A stretch of 64,000 nt of DNA from Salvia splendens (taxonomy: Eukaryota > Streptophyta > Magnoliopsida > Lamiales > Lamiaceae): the NCBI RefSeq assembly GCF_004379255.2, contig NC_056037.1, forward strand, positions 37,855,012 through 37,919,011. Direction: 5' to 3'. Of this stretch, positions 10,515 through 21,908 are shown piece by piece (the stretch's first letter is position 1; every line of letters starts with the position of its first letter). The position numbers and the translations under genes were made by a program. The notes beneath the pieces were generated by a model. It saw nothing but the letters and a program-made list of their open reading frames with translations, had not been told where the DNA came from and did no database searches.

Positions 10515-10552
10515 CATTTATTTTATTTTATTTTATTTTATTTTATTTTATA
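10515..10552 (+). repeat. TTTTA pentanucleotide microsatellite
   Basis: About seven uninterrupted units of TTTTA/TTATT. Confidence 0.85.
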
Positions 10553-10629
10553 TGAAAGAAAATTTCATGTTTAGTTGAGTAAAATAAGAGTATGAAGATG
10601 GTGAGAGACGCTCTCGCGTAAGTTCAAAT

Positions 10630-10860
10630 TACCTAGTTGGTATGACAATAGATTACCAAGGCTTGATAAAACGTAGTATAAATTGAAGAGCAAAAAAGAG
10701 GAATTCGTTTGATGAAGAAGTTGCACCTGATTAGCTAGTTGGTGTGAGAATAGGCTTGATAACATGTTTCTCCTCTAATAAATTGAATACCAAAAAGGAG
10801 GAATTTACGCCTGCGTCTAATTTGCTAGTTTGGTGAGACAATAGCTTATCAAGGTGACGA
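10630..10860 (+). repeat. Degenerate tandem repeat, about 95-bp unit, 2.4 copies
   Basis: CTAGTTGGTATGACAATAG..., CTAGTTGGTGTGAGAATAGG... and CTAGTTTGGTGAGACAATAG... occur about 95 bases apart, each followed by a GCTTGATAA/TATCAAGG-like stretch and, in the first two, AATTGAA-AG-CAAAAA-GAGG. No coding frame. Confidence 0.55.
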
Positions 10861-11283
10861 TCAATAGCTGAGACATAGCCCCAATCCCCATAAAACAATT
10901 CAGTCGGAGGGGTTCAAGTCACCATGATAGCAATAGGGTAAATAGACAACTTAAAAGAAATTCAAATACAAATATCAAGATTATTAGCACACAATGAAGC
11001 AGATTTACCCAATCAATTACCACCCCAAACTGCACTTGCCTTGCTCTTTTGAATTTATATTTAGTTGAACTAAGATGCGCATCAATAGATATTACTACAA
11101 GACAAACTCGACAAAAAAAACTCAAAAAAAATGATAGTCAACATTCCATGGAACACCAGCCATCAAGGCAGAATCTTGCTTTTTAAGCAACTCCATGGAT
11201 ATGCAAAACAGTACAGTACCACCATGTCCAGATAAAGATTGCTTGGAGCTCCCGTGATCTTGCATCACGATTTACTAACCATG

Positions 11284-14200
11284 CTATTGATGATGATAGG
11301 GGCGCATTGGAGACGAGTGTGGTTGCCCATTTTGGAGGTGAGGAGGTACTGCCCCTTGGCTCATAGGCGGGGGGCCTCCATAAGGGTAGTTGTGCATTTG
11401 CTGAGGCATCGCTGGGTTCCAGCCCGTTGAATGAGGATCAGGACCTGGAGCATATTGTGTTCCGTTGTAAGCAGGACCGCCTGGGCCTCCGGCATACGGT
11501 TGTTGTCCTAAAACTGAGGGTTGAGAGTTTAGGCCTGGAGTATTTGGGATGGTGTAGTCTCTGCTTCTATCATTATTAACCTGAAAACATAATTAGGTTT
11601 GGAGTCAATGCACAAGTGTTGAAAGAACAACTTCTGTTCGAATTGACATTTTACGAGTCTCACCTTTATACTAAGATCAGTGTGGCGAGAATATGAGATG
11701 TGAAGCTTGCAGTATCCTCCGTCGTATATGCAGTGTCCTTCTAAAGCCTCCTTTGCAACGACAGCGGTCTGGACATCTGCAGCATGTAGAATACTTTATG
11801 AAGGAATGAAGCAAGGACAAAAAGGTAGAACCCTTGAAATCAAACACTCAGTGTTTTTAATTCGTAGTTTTCAAGAAATTACTGTATTCATTATAGGTTG
11901 ATAGTGTCCCCAACTTTCAGCATAGTCCATAAAAAGCACCACTTTACAAAAGTTTCACCTCGACACATGAAATGACGTTTTAGCAAAAAAGTAGTATGGG
12001 TTAATATTTTGTTGCGTCCCCGAACTTTAGTTTTTTCAATCAAAGTTGGGGACACTTTATGGAATTCCCTAAAAGTTAAGTTTGAGACATTTTCCAGAAT
12101 ATGCTAAAAGTTGAGAACATTTTCTGAAATATGCTAAAAGTTGAGGACACAATTTCATATATTTTTTTCTAAAACGACTTCATTTTATGTGCTGAGGTAG
12201 AAAAAAAATTCTACCTCAGACTACGACGATATGAATCGCTGTAAGTTGGGAACATTTGAAGAAAAAACAGCAGTTTGAGACATTTTTTGAAATATTCTAA
12301 AAGTTAAAACACAATTAATACTTCATTATAAGACCAAATTAAGTGTAAAACGCACAAATTGTGGCTAGCCAAATCCACATCTTACCTGGGTACTGGATCA
12401 ATGCTTGAAGACCACCATTTTTGTCGAACATGGCAATTTTTAGGACAGGCCCAAATGATGAAAAGACCTTAAGTACAAATAAATTACCACCAGTAATGAG
12501 TGATCCAATAACTAATGTAAAGGCTTTCTCAAGTTTCAAGGCGGGTACCGTTTGTAAGACATCTAAGGTAACTGCATATTGCATGTTCTCGATGGAAGCA
12601 AGTAGAACATTGCTCTCAGGTTCCATTTTTTTCCCGTCAACTCCTACACTAAACTGAAAGAAAGTAGAAGCGTAATTTCAGTATTGAAACTTAAAGAGAA
12701 AGGGAGGAGCAGAAACTGGAAACGGTATATACATCAATCATATCACTCAGATACCTCCATCCACAAAAACTAAGGAGCAAAGTATTTGAACATATTAGTG
12801 AATCAGCTCATGCAAATAATTTACCTGTCCACTTGCGTCTATAGCTGACGGAGCAACAGGGAGCATAGGATTGGTGTAGTCCCTAAATTAACCATAGCAT
12901 AAAGATAAGAATGCCATATAAAAATAGCTCAAACAGAGAAGGGATCATATCAAATAAATAAGATGTTCTGTATATGAATTTATAGAAGTTATGAAACCAA
13001 TACAATAATACAATTTGGTCTACAATAATGCAGCCGGGAAAAATAAAAGAAAAAATCAGTTTACCTACTACGATGGCTCTGGAATTTTACACTCAAGTCT
13101 GTATGCGCAGAATATGTTATTCTAAGAGAACACGGCCCCAGCTCTGGAATCAAATAACTGGCCAAAATAAAGACAGAAGCAGAAAATTGGTGAAATGCTT
13201 CACTTCTCATGTATTACTTATAAAACACACATATTAACAGACTCTTCACAGGTAGAGTGTAAAAATAACTTCTACATACTTCAAACAGAAGAACGTGGGT
13301 AGCAGGCTTATAGAATCAAGTTATGTCCCAAATAATTCTACATGTTGAACAATGTGATCTCTTGAGACAAGCTAAGTAGGTAAGAACCCAGGGCCATGGC
13401 CCAGGATACAATCAAGTAGGGTCGTTACATAACAAGCTATACATTTTTAAATTACTTGATGTCAATATTTCGCATGTATTGGACATCCAGTCAACAACTC
13501 CAATCCCTACTCACTGATTCAGTACACTTGCCACGCTAAACACTGAAGCCATCTTAAATATATTCATTGCAGTAAGGCACCAATGGCCAAGAAAAGATAA
13601 AGTTAATCATTCCAATTAAAGGTATAGTAACAAGAAATGGCTAAAGAGTGAGAGGTAGAGTGGGGTGAGGAATACGCAAGTACCCCTTTAGCACAGTTGT
13701 AGATCCCAAGCCAAATATAAAAACCCAGATCACCTTGGAATGCTTCTCCCATCAAGAGCATCCTTGGCAGCAGTCGCAGTCTCTGAATCTGAAAATTGCA
13801 CCAGAGCCTAATGGCGGAGGAAGCGATAGATGTTATGGCACTGACACAAACCATTAAGGAAACAATGCCATTGAAATGAAGATCAACTGGAGATCCATAC
13901 CTGAAACCCAGCAGTCTTCTCAAAAGTAGTAATTTTATGAACAAACCCGAAGGCTGAAAATACCTGAAAAACAAACAAGAATAAATATATTCAACAGAAA
14001 AGTACACTATTCATTTTAATTGAAATAATAAGTAGCGTACATCAACAAATGAAAAAGAAAGAAGCATCCTCAACATTCGAAAAGTAACATTTTTTACCAA
14101 GGGAAGGTCAGTGACAAGCGACGACACACAATTTTAATGATTAAATAAATAAAATCCCAGCTAAAGTATACAGAACGGAGTGAGATATATCAATGAAAGA

Positions 14201-16153
14201 AACAGGAAGGAATAAAGCTCTCATGTCAGAGAAGTGCAGGGCCACCAGAAAAATAGTGAAAGGAAGTAAAGGATTGGGTAACAGTTTATGAACTCCATGG
14301 AATAACTTCCTAACAGTGAAGAAGGGTCATTGTATTATGAATAATATACAAAAACAGGCATAGTGTCAAATTCGTGCCATGTTTTAAAATGCTGGGAAAA
14401 TCCAGGCTGGACAATTGCAAGGCCACTTCAGTGTTGTTATGGTCGAGGGGCGCACCGGGTCGATGAGGTGAAAATTCGGGTCGCGGGTCGGCGAGTTGAC
14501 AGGGTCGAGAGAGCTAGGTTAATTTTTTTGCCTTTTAATATTAAATAAAATAAATATATTGCTCTAATGTTTATAATATATCAAATAATATAAATGTAGA
14601 CGCAATTCATGTGAATAGAGATAAAATGGAAAATAGAAATGATCAAAATATCAAAACAATTCATAAGTCATAACACAATAAATAATTGAAACCATTGTCT
14701 GAAAATATCAAAACAAAGGAATATATGAAGGGTGGCAGCAAAAGATCTTTGAATTGTTTATTTGTTTAGGAGTGAAGAGGCCGAATTCTAAAGTGTAGAA
14801 AGTAGGTTTGAAAAGTTTGATGTGATGCATGCATATATATAGAGAATTGTGATTGAGAGAGTCAGAAAACATGTGAGAGATTTGAGAAATCAGAGATAGC
14901 ATGTGCTTAGGGCGACCCAGGCGACTCACTCGACCCAGGCGACCCACTCGACCCAGGCGACCCAGCAGCGACCCTGTATCTCGATCAACCCACCCATGTT
15001 GGGGCGGTGATGGTCTCGACCCAGACGACCCGAGCGACCCGAGCGACATTTTGACAACACTGGGCCACTTTGCAGAGAGTAGCAAGAATTTCCGATAATT
15101 TCTCAAATCTAAGGTACAACATCACAAAAGAAATTGAGTTAGTCCCAGTTTTCTGCATTGTTGCAATTCAGACACTCTTTTAGCGATTAACATTCGTAGA
15201 AATGGTTAGAGAGATCTCCTTTTTAAAACTACAAAAAAGTGGAACAACAATTAAGTACAACAGACATGAACAATCACACCAAACATAAATGCTAGAGATG
15301 TATACTATTATGTATGGTAAAAGAGAAAATCACCGACTATGAAGTTAAATAACAAGGTACCAAAAAGAAAAGGGGAAAAAGAAATATTTGAGATTCTTAA
15401 GAAGCTAGGGATAGAATCACAATGTGGAGGAAGGGAAGAAAGAGCGAGTGTTAGGGAAGGAGAAAGAAGACAAACACACATGTGCCCTTTCTCCCAATGC
15501 AATAAGCTGCCATCGAAGATATTTCCTTGGCATGTTCCTGCTGATTCATTCAGGCTCTTGTCAAATAAAGCTTAAGCTGGGCATACCACATTCTAGGCAC
15601 AGTAATATCAAACAAAACATCCTTATATTGCCACAAATTTGCATGCTTCGACTTTATGCTGGGGATGCTAATTGCTTACCAAGTGTAGCACATCAATACT
15701 GACAAGACGCGCATCATTTCCCTCAATTGTTACCAAGAGTACATTTCCAGCAACATCTGCAGTAGTCTTGTTGTTCACTATTTCTTGCCTGTTTGAATAT
15801 TGTAGGTAGACGGTTTTCCCTCGTACCTGAGCAGGCTCAGATGATGATGCGTAATACGATATCATAGCAATAGCTTGATTAAGTTCCGCCTATAAAACAA
15901 TTAATAATAACCACATCAGATCATAGAAATTAACAAGAATTCATAGACGAGCAAAAATTAGACTTACAAACTCAATAAAAGCTTGGTTCCTATTTGCTCC
16001 AACATTACACTTTGTGTTGACAACCTTCCCAAATGGCTTCCCCAGCTCGACTAATTCCTCTTCAGTACATTCCCATGGCAAGTTCCTTAAATGGAGAACC
16101 TTGGACGGAGGCTGGGTGTACCGAAACTGCGGTTGACTGGAAACTGATGACAT
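11284..16153 (-). CDS. PTB: Polypyrimidine tract-binding protein homologue (three RRMs)
   Basis: Ten coding exons on the minus strand: 16153-15968, 15889-15680, 13963-13901, 13807-13734, 13157-13065, 12882-12825, 12653-12549, 12467-12386, 11776-11664 and 11580-11284. They join in frame to 426 residues, close to plant PTB1/PTB2. RRM1 (about 19-96) begins VLHLRNLPWECTEEELVELG. RRM2 (about 111-190) includes NVLLVTIEGNDARLVSIDVL and VFSAFGFVHKITTFEKTAG. RRM3 (about 243-323) begins NVLLASIENMQYAV. The tail is Gly/Pro/Gln-rich and ends SSPMRPYHHQ. Plant PTBs bind pyrimidine-rich RNA in nucleus and cytosol and regulate alternative splicing, including their own. The start is chosen at MSSVSSQPQFRYTQPPSKVL, the usual plant PTB N-terminus. 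Every intron is GT-AG. The 1.7-kb second intron contains an inserted hAT element, and another intron carries a MITE-like repeat. Confidence 0.95.
11895..12335. mobile_element. MITE-like repeat in a PTB intron
   Basis: GTTGATAGTGTCCCCAACTTT at the left, and repeated words of the type CTAAAAGTTGAGAACATTTT at about 12070-12310, suggest a non-autonomous DNA transposon with internal duplication. It lies between the exons at 11776 and 12386. Exact ends were not found. Confidence 0.4.
14429..15062. mobile_element. Non-autonomous hAT transposon, 634 bp, with perfect 8-bp TSD
   Basis: The element begins CAGTGTTGTTATGGTCG and ends, on the other strand, CAGTGTTGTCAAAATGTCG. It is flanked on both sides by GGCCACTT (14421-14428 and 15063-15070). 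An 8-bp target duplication and CAGTG-type ends are the hallmarks of hAT elements. Both subterminal regions are rich in GGGTCG/CGACCC words, for example CGACCCAGGCGACC repeated at 14915-14965, which could be transposase-binding repeats. No transposase frame is present, and the short ORFs inside are low-complexity Arg/Pro translations of the repeat. It sits in the second intron of PTB and leaves the splice sites untouched. Confidence 0.92.
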
Positions 16154-16789
16154 TCCGCACTGTGATAAAAAAAAATTGCAAAACTTTTCAAATCCAATTA
16201 TGTTGTTAACGAATGAACCATATTACATGACTTCAAAAGTTCATAAAGAAATGTAAAACACTCAAATCCAAGCTGCGAATCATGTCAGTAGCAAGCATCT
16301 AATCCAATTGTATATGGCCACCGATTCAGTTCACAAGCATAAATCAGTAAATACAAAATAAGAAAACAGGAAAATTTATTTCAAACGCTCTATCTGGATC
16401 GATATGCAATCTTGAGCTTCATTTGCTAAGAAATGCCGCAAAGAATCAAAAGTACCAGGAAAAGCAGATCTTCCAAATTTGCAGTAATTTAATTGCAGAA
16501 AAAACGGAAAATTAAAAATTAACAATAACGGAAAAAGCCTCAAACAAGTACCTCTATACGTATACAAACGCCTAAACTTAAGAACCCTAAAAAGAAACCC
16601 CAAAACAAAATAACCGAATAGAAGGAACTGAAAATGAGGCAATAAAGGTAAAATAAAGAAATCAGCGACGAGTACCTGATATAATAATTGTGAATTTAGG
16701 GTTCGCAGAGAGTAGAACCGTAGAACAGCTGATGCGAAGACAAAATTTTTTTTGGGGGATTATTATCTCTCTAGCCTCGATGGATGGGA

Positions 16790-18467
16790 GAGGATAACAG
16801 CGGCACAACTGCGAGCACGACGGCGTCCGTCCGTCCGTCCGTGCCAGCGGCACGGAGACCTCGTCCGCCGCTGGCACGATACTGCTCGAAGCATCGAGCA
16901 CGTCCGTGCCAGCAAGCAGGTAACGTGGCAGGCACTGATTAAAAATCGATTAAAATAATAAAAAATATTCCACTTCCCAAAAAAATTATATCCGTTTTCT
17001 ACTCACTTTTATTTTTTATTTTTCATTTTTTCCCCAAAAATATACATTTTCATCTATAAATACACCCACTTTCACACCCAAAAATTCACACCACACTACA
17101 CAATTCTCATCTACATTCTCTCATTTTCATTCTCATCTACATTCTCTCATTTCTATTCTCAATCTTTCTTCCACTCCTACAACATAACAATATCCGGCCA
17201 CGGCGATCGCCCCCGGGCTCCCACGGTTGGAACCTCGATTAGTTCGGTTCACAACCGTTTCCTAGTCCGGAAACGGAATATTCAGCCTCTCCTCAAACCC
17301 AAAGTTCGGGAGTTCCGGGTGGCTACCAGTCTTACCCGATCGACGACCAATATGCCCCCGAAGGGCTATACGGGTGGACACCCGAGCCTAGAGCGAGGTC
17401 GAACAGCTGCTCCCAAACTCCGACTCCTCCAACTCGAGGTGTCTGCACATTGTACACTCCGACGGAGATGGAGCAATTGTTCAAGGCGTTCTTGTCAATC
17501 TCCGAAGATCCGGAGGTTGGCACGAACCAATCCGGCGATCATTATTGGTGGCGCATCTGTCGCCGGTACAATGAAAACCGGACGGAGGGAACAATCGAGC
17601 GCAACGAGAGTATGGTGAGCAACGACATATACAGAACCAACGAAGAAATCCAAAAGTTCCAGGGGTATTACCTCCTGGAAGAACGATCGGCGGGGAGCGA
17701 GGTCGACATCATCAGTTCCGCCTTGTCGACCTACCAATTCATGAACTACAAGCCGTTCAAGTACCTCAACATATAGCAGGAGACGCGGTCGCATCCGAAG
17801 TATAGGGGAGACGTAACATCCTCCTCTACCGGCTCCACCAAACGGTCAAGGTCGGTATCCCTATCCGACGCCGGCTCCGAAGACGTGGCTAGCCAACTTG
17901 CCGGAGCTAACTTGGGTAGCCCCGACGCCGGCCCGAGCGGTTCCCAACACCGACCGCAAGAAAGGAAGAAGGCGGCGGTCAACCGTCGTCGCACCGCGAC
18001 TCCATCCAGCGATGCTCCTGAACCCGTTCCCGCTCCTGTTCCCTATGCGCCACCTCCACCCCCACCAACTCGTTGTGGGCGATTTTGGCCCAACTCAATA
18101 TGACCGATAAGTCAACTATGACCCCGCGAAGCTTCGATCGCATGAGGCCATGATATTGGGTCTCCAAAAACAATTCGGGGTAGTGCTGCCGGATGAATAG
18201 TCTTCCACGGGGGTATTTTTAGCCTTTAATTATGTATTTTTTTTAGGAGTTTAATTATGTAATTTTTAATTTTTAGGATTTTAATTATTTAATTTTTATT
18301 TTATTTGTAATTTGTAATATTATTTCGATTTTTTTTAATGAATTTTAATATTACGTAAATGTTTTTATTTAAATTGAATAATAGAATGGTGGGACTCTTG
18401 TGCTCGTCTTAGGACAGCTCACAACCGTGCTCGTTGGCAAGAGCACGATCGTGGATGCTCTAATGTA
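16790..18467 (+). mobile_element. Degenerate PIF/Harbinger-type element with ORF1 remnant
   Basis: The right end reads GATCGTGGATGCTC followed by TAA, matching the GAGCATCC... ends and TAA/TTA targets of plant Harbinger elements. The left end is not resolved: GC-rich palindromes lie at 16800-16930 but no clean matching TIR was found. Inside is a TATA-like CTATAAATACACCC near 17055 and the remnant of an ORF1 (separate entry). No DDE transposase is present, so the copy is non-autonomous. It lies directly upstream of the PTB 5' end. Confidence 0.6.
17450..18103 (+). pseudogene. PIF/Harbinger ORF1-like (Myb/SANT) protein, nonsense-disrupted
   Basis: Frame 2 encodes YTPTEMEQLFKAFLSISEDP, VGTNQSGDHYWWRICRRYNE and a following helix region. 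This is the Myb/SANT-like DNA-binding domain of Harbinger ORF1, often mis-annotated in plants as glutathione S-transferase T3-like. At 17774-17776 a TAG interrupts the frame after FKYLNI, where the family usually has Trp. Past it the same frame continues with RSHPKYRGDV and later QHRPQERKKAAVNRR, the usual basic tail. The single nonsense in an otherwise continuous frame suggests fairly recent inactivation. Confidence 0.75.
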
Positions 18468-18579
18468 TTTGGGCCTAAGACAGCTATTGTGTTATAATGG
18501 GCCTAATTGTTAGGCCCATTATTGTGACTAAGCCCCACTGCCCCACGTTTTTTGAACATGTTTACAACACTTCATCTCC

Positions 18580-20741
18580 ATGCAAATAATTCGCCCTCAA
18601 TATATCTCAAATATCAGAAATTCGCAATCTTCAATCTCCGCCACTTGGAAATGGAAGCGCCAGCTGTGGAAAGAGACTCCTGCAGACTCCGCCGTCGTCC
18701 ACACAAACAAAGCGATAACAGTGAGTTGCCAAAACAGAGACCTGGATCATGCCCGCCAACTGTTCGATGAAATGCCCCAACGAACAGTCGTCTCTTGGAA
18801 CACCATGATCACCGGCTACTCCAAATGGAATATCACCACCAACGCTCTAGGCTTAGTCTCCCTCATGCATTTCTCCGACGTCAAGCTCAACGAGACTACA
18901 TTTTCCGTTTCACTGAGCGTATGCGGCCGGGTGTAGTCGTTGACAAGCGGGAAACAGCTTCACGGGCTGCTTCTGAAATCCGGGTATCAAAGATTCAAGC
19001 TTGTTGGGAGTGGGTTGATGTACTTGTACGCTAATTCTCGCCGTATCAGCGACGCCCAGAAACTGTTCGACGAATTGCACGAAGAAAATGACTTGTTATG
19101 GAGTTTGATGCTGGTTGGTTATGTTGAGTGTGACTCAATGGCTGAGGCTGAGGCCATCTTCCATCAAATGCCGAGGCACGGCGTGGTGGAGTAGACTACC
19201 TTAATCTCGGGGCACGTGAGGAGCGAGGATGGGTGCATGAAGGCGTTGGAGGCATTCAAGATGATGATAGACGGGGGCGAGGCTGATCCGAATGAGTTCA
19301 CTTTGGATTGTGTAGTGAGAGGTTGTGGTCAGATGTGTGATCTCATGAATGGAAGGGTGGTTCATGGGCTTGTGGTGAAGTTAGGGTTTGAAGATGAGTG
19401 CTCAATTTGTAGTGCCTTGGTTTTCTTGTATTGTAGCTGTGAATATGTGGATGATGCCATGGATGTTTGGAGGTACGAAATCACGGTAATTCAATTCTCG
19501 ATTGTCACATCTGTGTACCAAATGACATCTTCGGTAATGTTCAAAGCAATGTTGTTTAATTTAAAATTTTTGTTGTAGGTACATGTCATGTAAATACGTG
19601 AGAGATTCGAACCAGTTGATCAAGGCATATGCAAGGTGTGGTCGAGTTGAGGACTCGAAGAGGTTGTTTATGGGGACACCGCTCGAAATCCTGAGCTCGA
19701 CGAACACCATGATCTCTGTGTACTCGAGGAATGGTGAGGTCGAGAAAGCTTTGGATCTTTTCGAGAAGGCGAAGTTGGAAGGAAGCCCGATTAGTTGGAA
19801 CTCAATGATGTCAGGGTATACCCCAACGATCTCCACGAGAACGCGTTGGATCTCTACCTAACCATGTGTAGATCGTCCATAAGCCCGACCGCGTCCACCT
19901 TTTCCGTGTTGCTCCACGCGTGTGCCTGCATGGTGGGTCTCTTCAGCAGGGACGAGTGGTTCACGGCCATTTGGCGAAAACTCTGTTCTCCTCCTACGTT
20001 TGTGCGGGAACAGCCCTCATCGACATGTATTCAAAGTGTGGAAGCATTGCAGGCGCAAGGGACGCGTTCAGCTGCATCTTTTCGCCCAACATGGCAGCTT
20101 GGACAGCCCTGATCAACGGGCACGAGCACCACGGCCTTGGCCCGGACGCGGTGTCGTTATTTGGTCTCATGCTGGAGAGGGGCATGATGCCAAATGCAGC
20201 AACTTTCGTGGCCGTCTTGTCTGCTTGTGCAAGAGCAGGTATGTTAGACGATGGAATGGCAATTTTCCGATCGATGAAGGAGGAATACGGTGTAACGCCA
20301 ACACTGGAGCACTTAACGTGTGTCGTGGAGCTCCTCGGGCGGTCGGGGCTGGTACGTGCGGCCGAGGAATTTGCGGAGTCGATGCCGGTTGCAGCAGACA
20401 AGATTGTGCTGACCACACTGCTGCATGCTAGTTGGTCTTGGATGGAGACGGAGGTGGCGGAACGAGCGGCGAGGAGATTGCAAGCGTTGGATGCAAACTC
20501 AGCCGCGGCGTGCGTTATAATGTCGAACGTGTATTCGGGGACGGGGAAGTGGGGGAAGAAGGTGGAGGCGAGGGAGGCGTTGAAACAACGGGGGGTTACG
20601 AAGGTTCCGGGATGTAGTTGGGTTGATATAAACAGCAGAAGCCATGTCTTCTCTGTTAGCTGTAGAAACCATCCAAATTCTGATATGATATATGCAACTT
20701 TAGAGTCTCTGAGATTGAATGAGAGCTCAAATCAAGACTAA
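18580..20741 (+). pseudogene. Pentatricopeptide-repeat (PLS/E-type) protein gene, decayed
   Basis: PPR motifs run through the region: DHARQLFDEMPQRTVVSWNT, SDAQKLFDELHEENDLLWSL, VEDSKRLF, LFEKAKLEGSPISWNSMMSG, ALIDMYSKCGSIAGARDAF and an E-type tail KVPGCSWVDINSRSHVFSV before a TAA/TAG-rich end. PLS-class PPRs act in organelle RNA processing or editing. The frame is broken in several ways. There are in-frame TAGs at 18934-18936 and 19192-19194; the second replaces the Trp expected in V-S/E-W-T-T-L-I-S. A frame change occurs near 19815, where WNSMMSGY passes to PNDLHENALDLY, and a 1-base deletion near 19935 precedes QQGRVVHGHLAK. A 106-bp GT...AG insert (19473-19578) also shifts frame but would be neutral if spliced. 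With two stops and two frameshifts I regard it as a pseudogene. Confidence 0.85.
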
Positions 20742-20944
20742 AATATTCTTCATTATCTCTCTATACTCTATAGTCTGCATATCTTCTTCATCATGTCAAT
20801 AAATGAAGTTTAGAAAATTAAAGATGAAAAAAGCAAATACACGTATAGTAGGTGGGCAGAGAAAAATAAGTCAGCTGGTACTTATGTGCGGGTATTGCTA
20901 AAACCATAATGGGATACTGGCGGATCCGCGAATTTCTGATGTTA

Positions 20945-21540
20945 GTAAATGCTGGTAGAGAATAAAGACTACGACACAAAGAATTTACGTGGTTCGATTT
21001 ACTGAAGTAAATCTACGTCCACGGGAAGAAGGGAGGGCAAGATTGTATTGCTTGATCTGTTTTTCTACGGCTTACAATACAGACTTGCTATTTGATATTT
21101 TATCTCTAGAGAGCTTAACCTTTTTCTATCTGATCTAAGTTCTATTTATACATTGAACTAAGATCGTGGCTTGCATCACCACTAATGATGGTTGTGGATG
21201 TCGTGGAGGTCATGGAGGTCCTGCATGTAGCGTAGGTCATGGCCTACGATCGTGGCCTGAGTTGACACCACGTGGTAGTGGGTGTGTTGGAAGTTGTGGA
21301 AATCCTGTATGGGTCCACTAACTCCTTGTTCGGTCGAATACTGAGACCGAACTGCTTTGGTTGCCGATCTGAGAGTAGAGCTTGATGCCGACCTGAGAGC
21401 AGAGCTTGATTGGTTAGCTTTTACCGAGCTGTAGGCTGAGGCCGAACTCTTTGGTAATGCCGAACTCATACTCTTCCTTGGGCTTTGGGCTGATGGGCCG
21501 TCATTGCTGTTGGGCTTGTTTAGTACGCACCCCATCAGAT
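20945..21540. mobile_element. LTR-like retrotransposon fragment (possible solo LTR)
   Basis: GAATTTACGTGGTTCGATTT followed by AAATCTACGTCCACGGGAAG is a sequence commonly seen in plant LTR retrotransposons. The rest of the block, through GTACGCACCCCATCAGA, is non-coding and rich in CCGAACT-type words. I could not define both ends or a TSD. Confidence 0.45.
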
Positions 21541-21908
21541 ACTACTCATGTCAATCTTTAAGTTTGATAAAATTCTGACTAGTTCCATAAAATTTTATTT
21601 TAAAATTTTAAATCATTAAGCTTCAGTTTTTCTTGACGGTCGCACCTATGTATAGAACGACGCCTCTAGTAATGCTCAAAACGTCATTGTATAATTAAAA
21701 TAAGAAAAAAAAATACTTACGAGCATGGTTAGAAGGTGATGTTTGTACACAGAAAAGACGATTGAGAAAAATTGGAATTTCGTGATTTAATATATTCAGT
21801 TTTAAAACTTTAGAAGACCAAACTTCGTGATTTAAATGACTATTATCCTAACTATGATTACAGACGACTTCTAAACAATATTTGGTGTATGCCGTAGCAA
21901 TGTTCGCT

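Noticed and set aside
14901..15098. Arg/Pro-rich ORF
   Set aside because: Translation of CGACCCAGG repeats in the hAT element; no independent coding evidence.
19994..20416. 140-codon antisense ORF over the PPR region
   Set aside because: The opposite strand has clear PPR motifs; the antisense translation has no family features and follows from codon bias.
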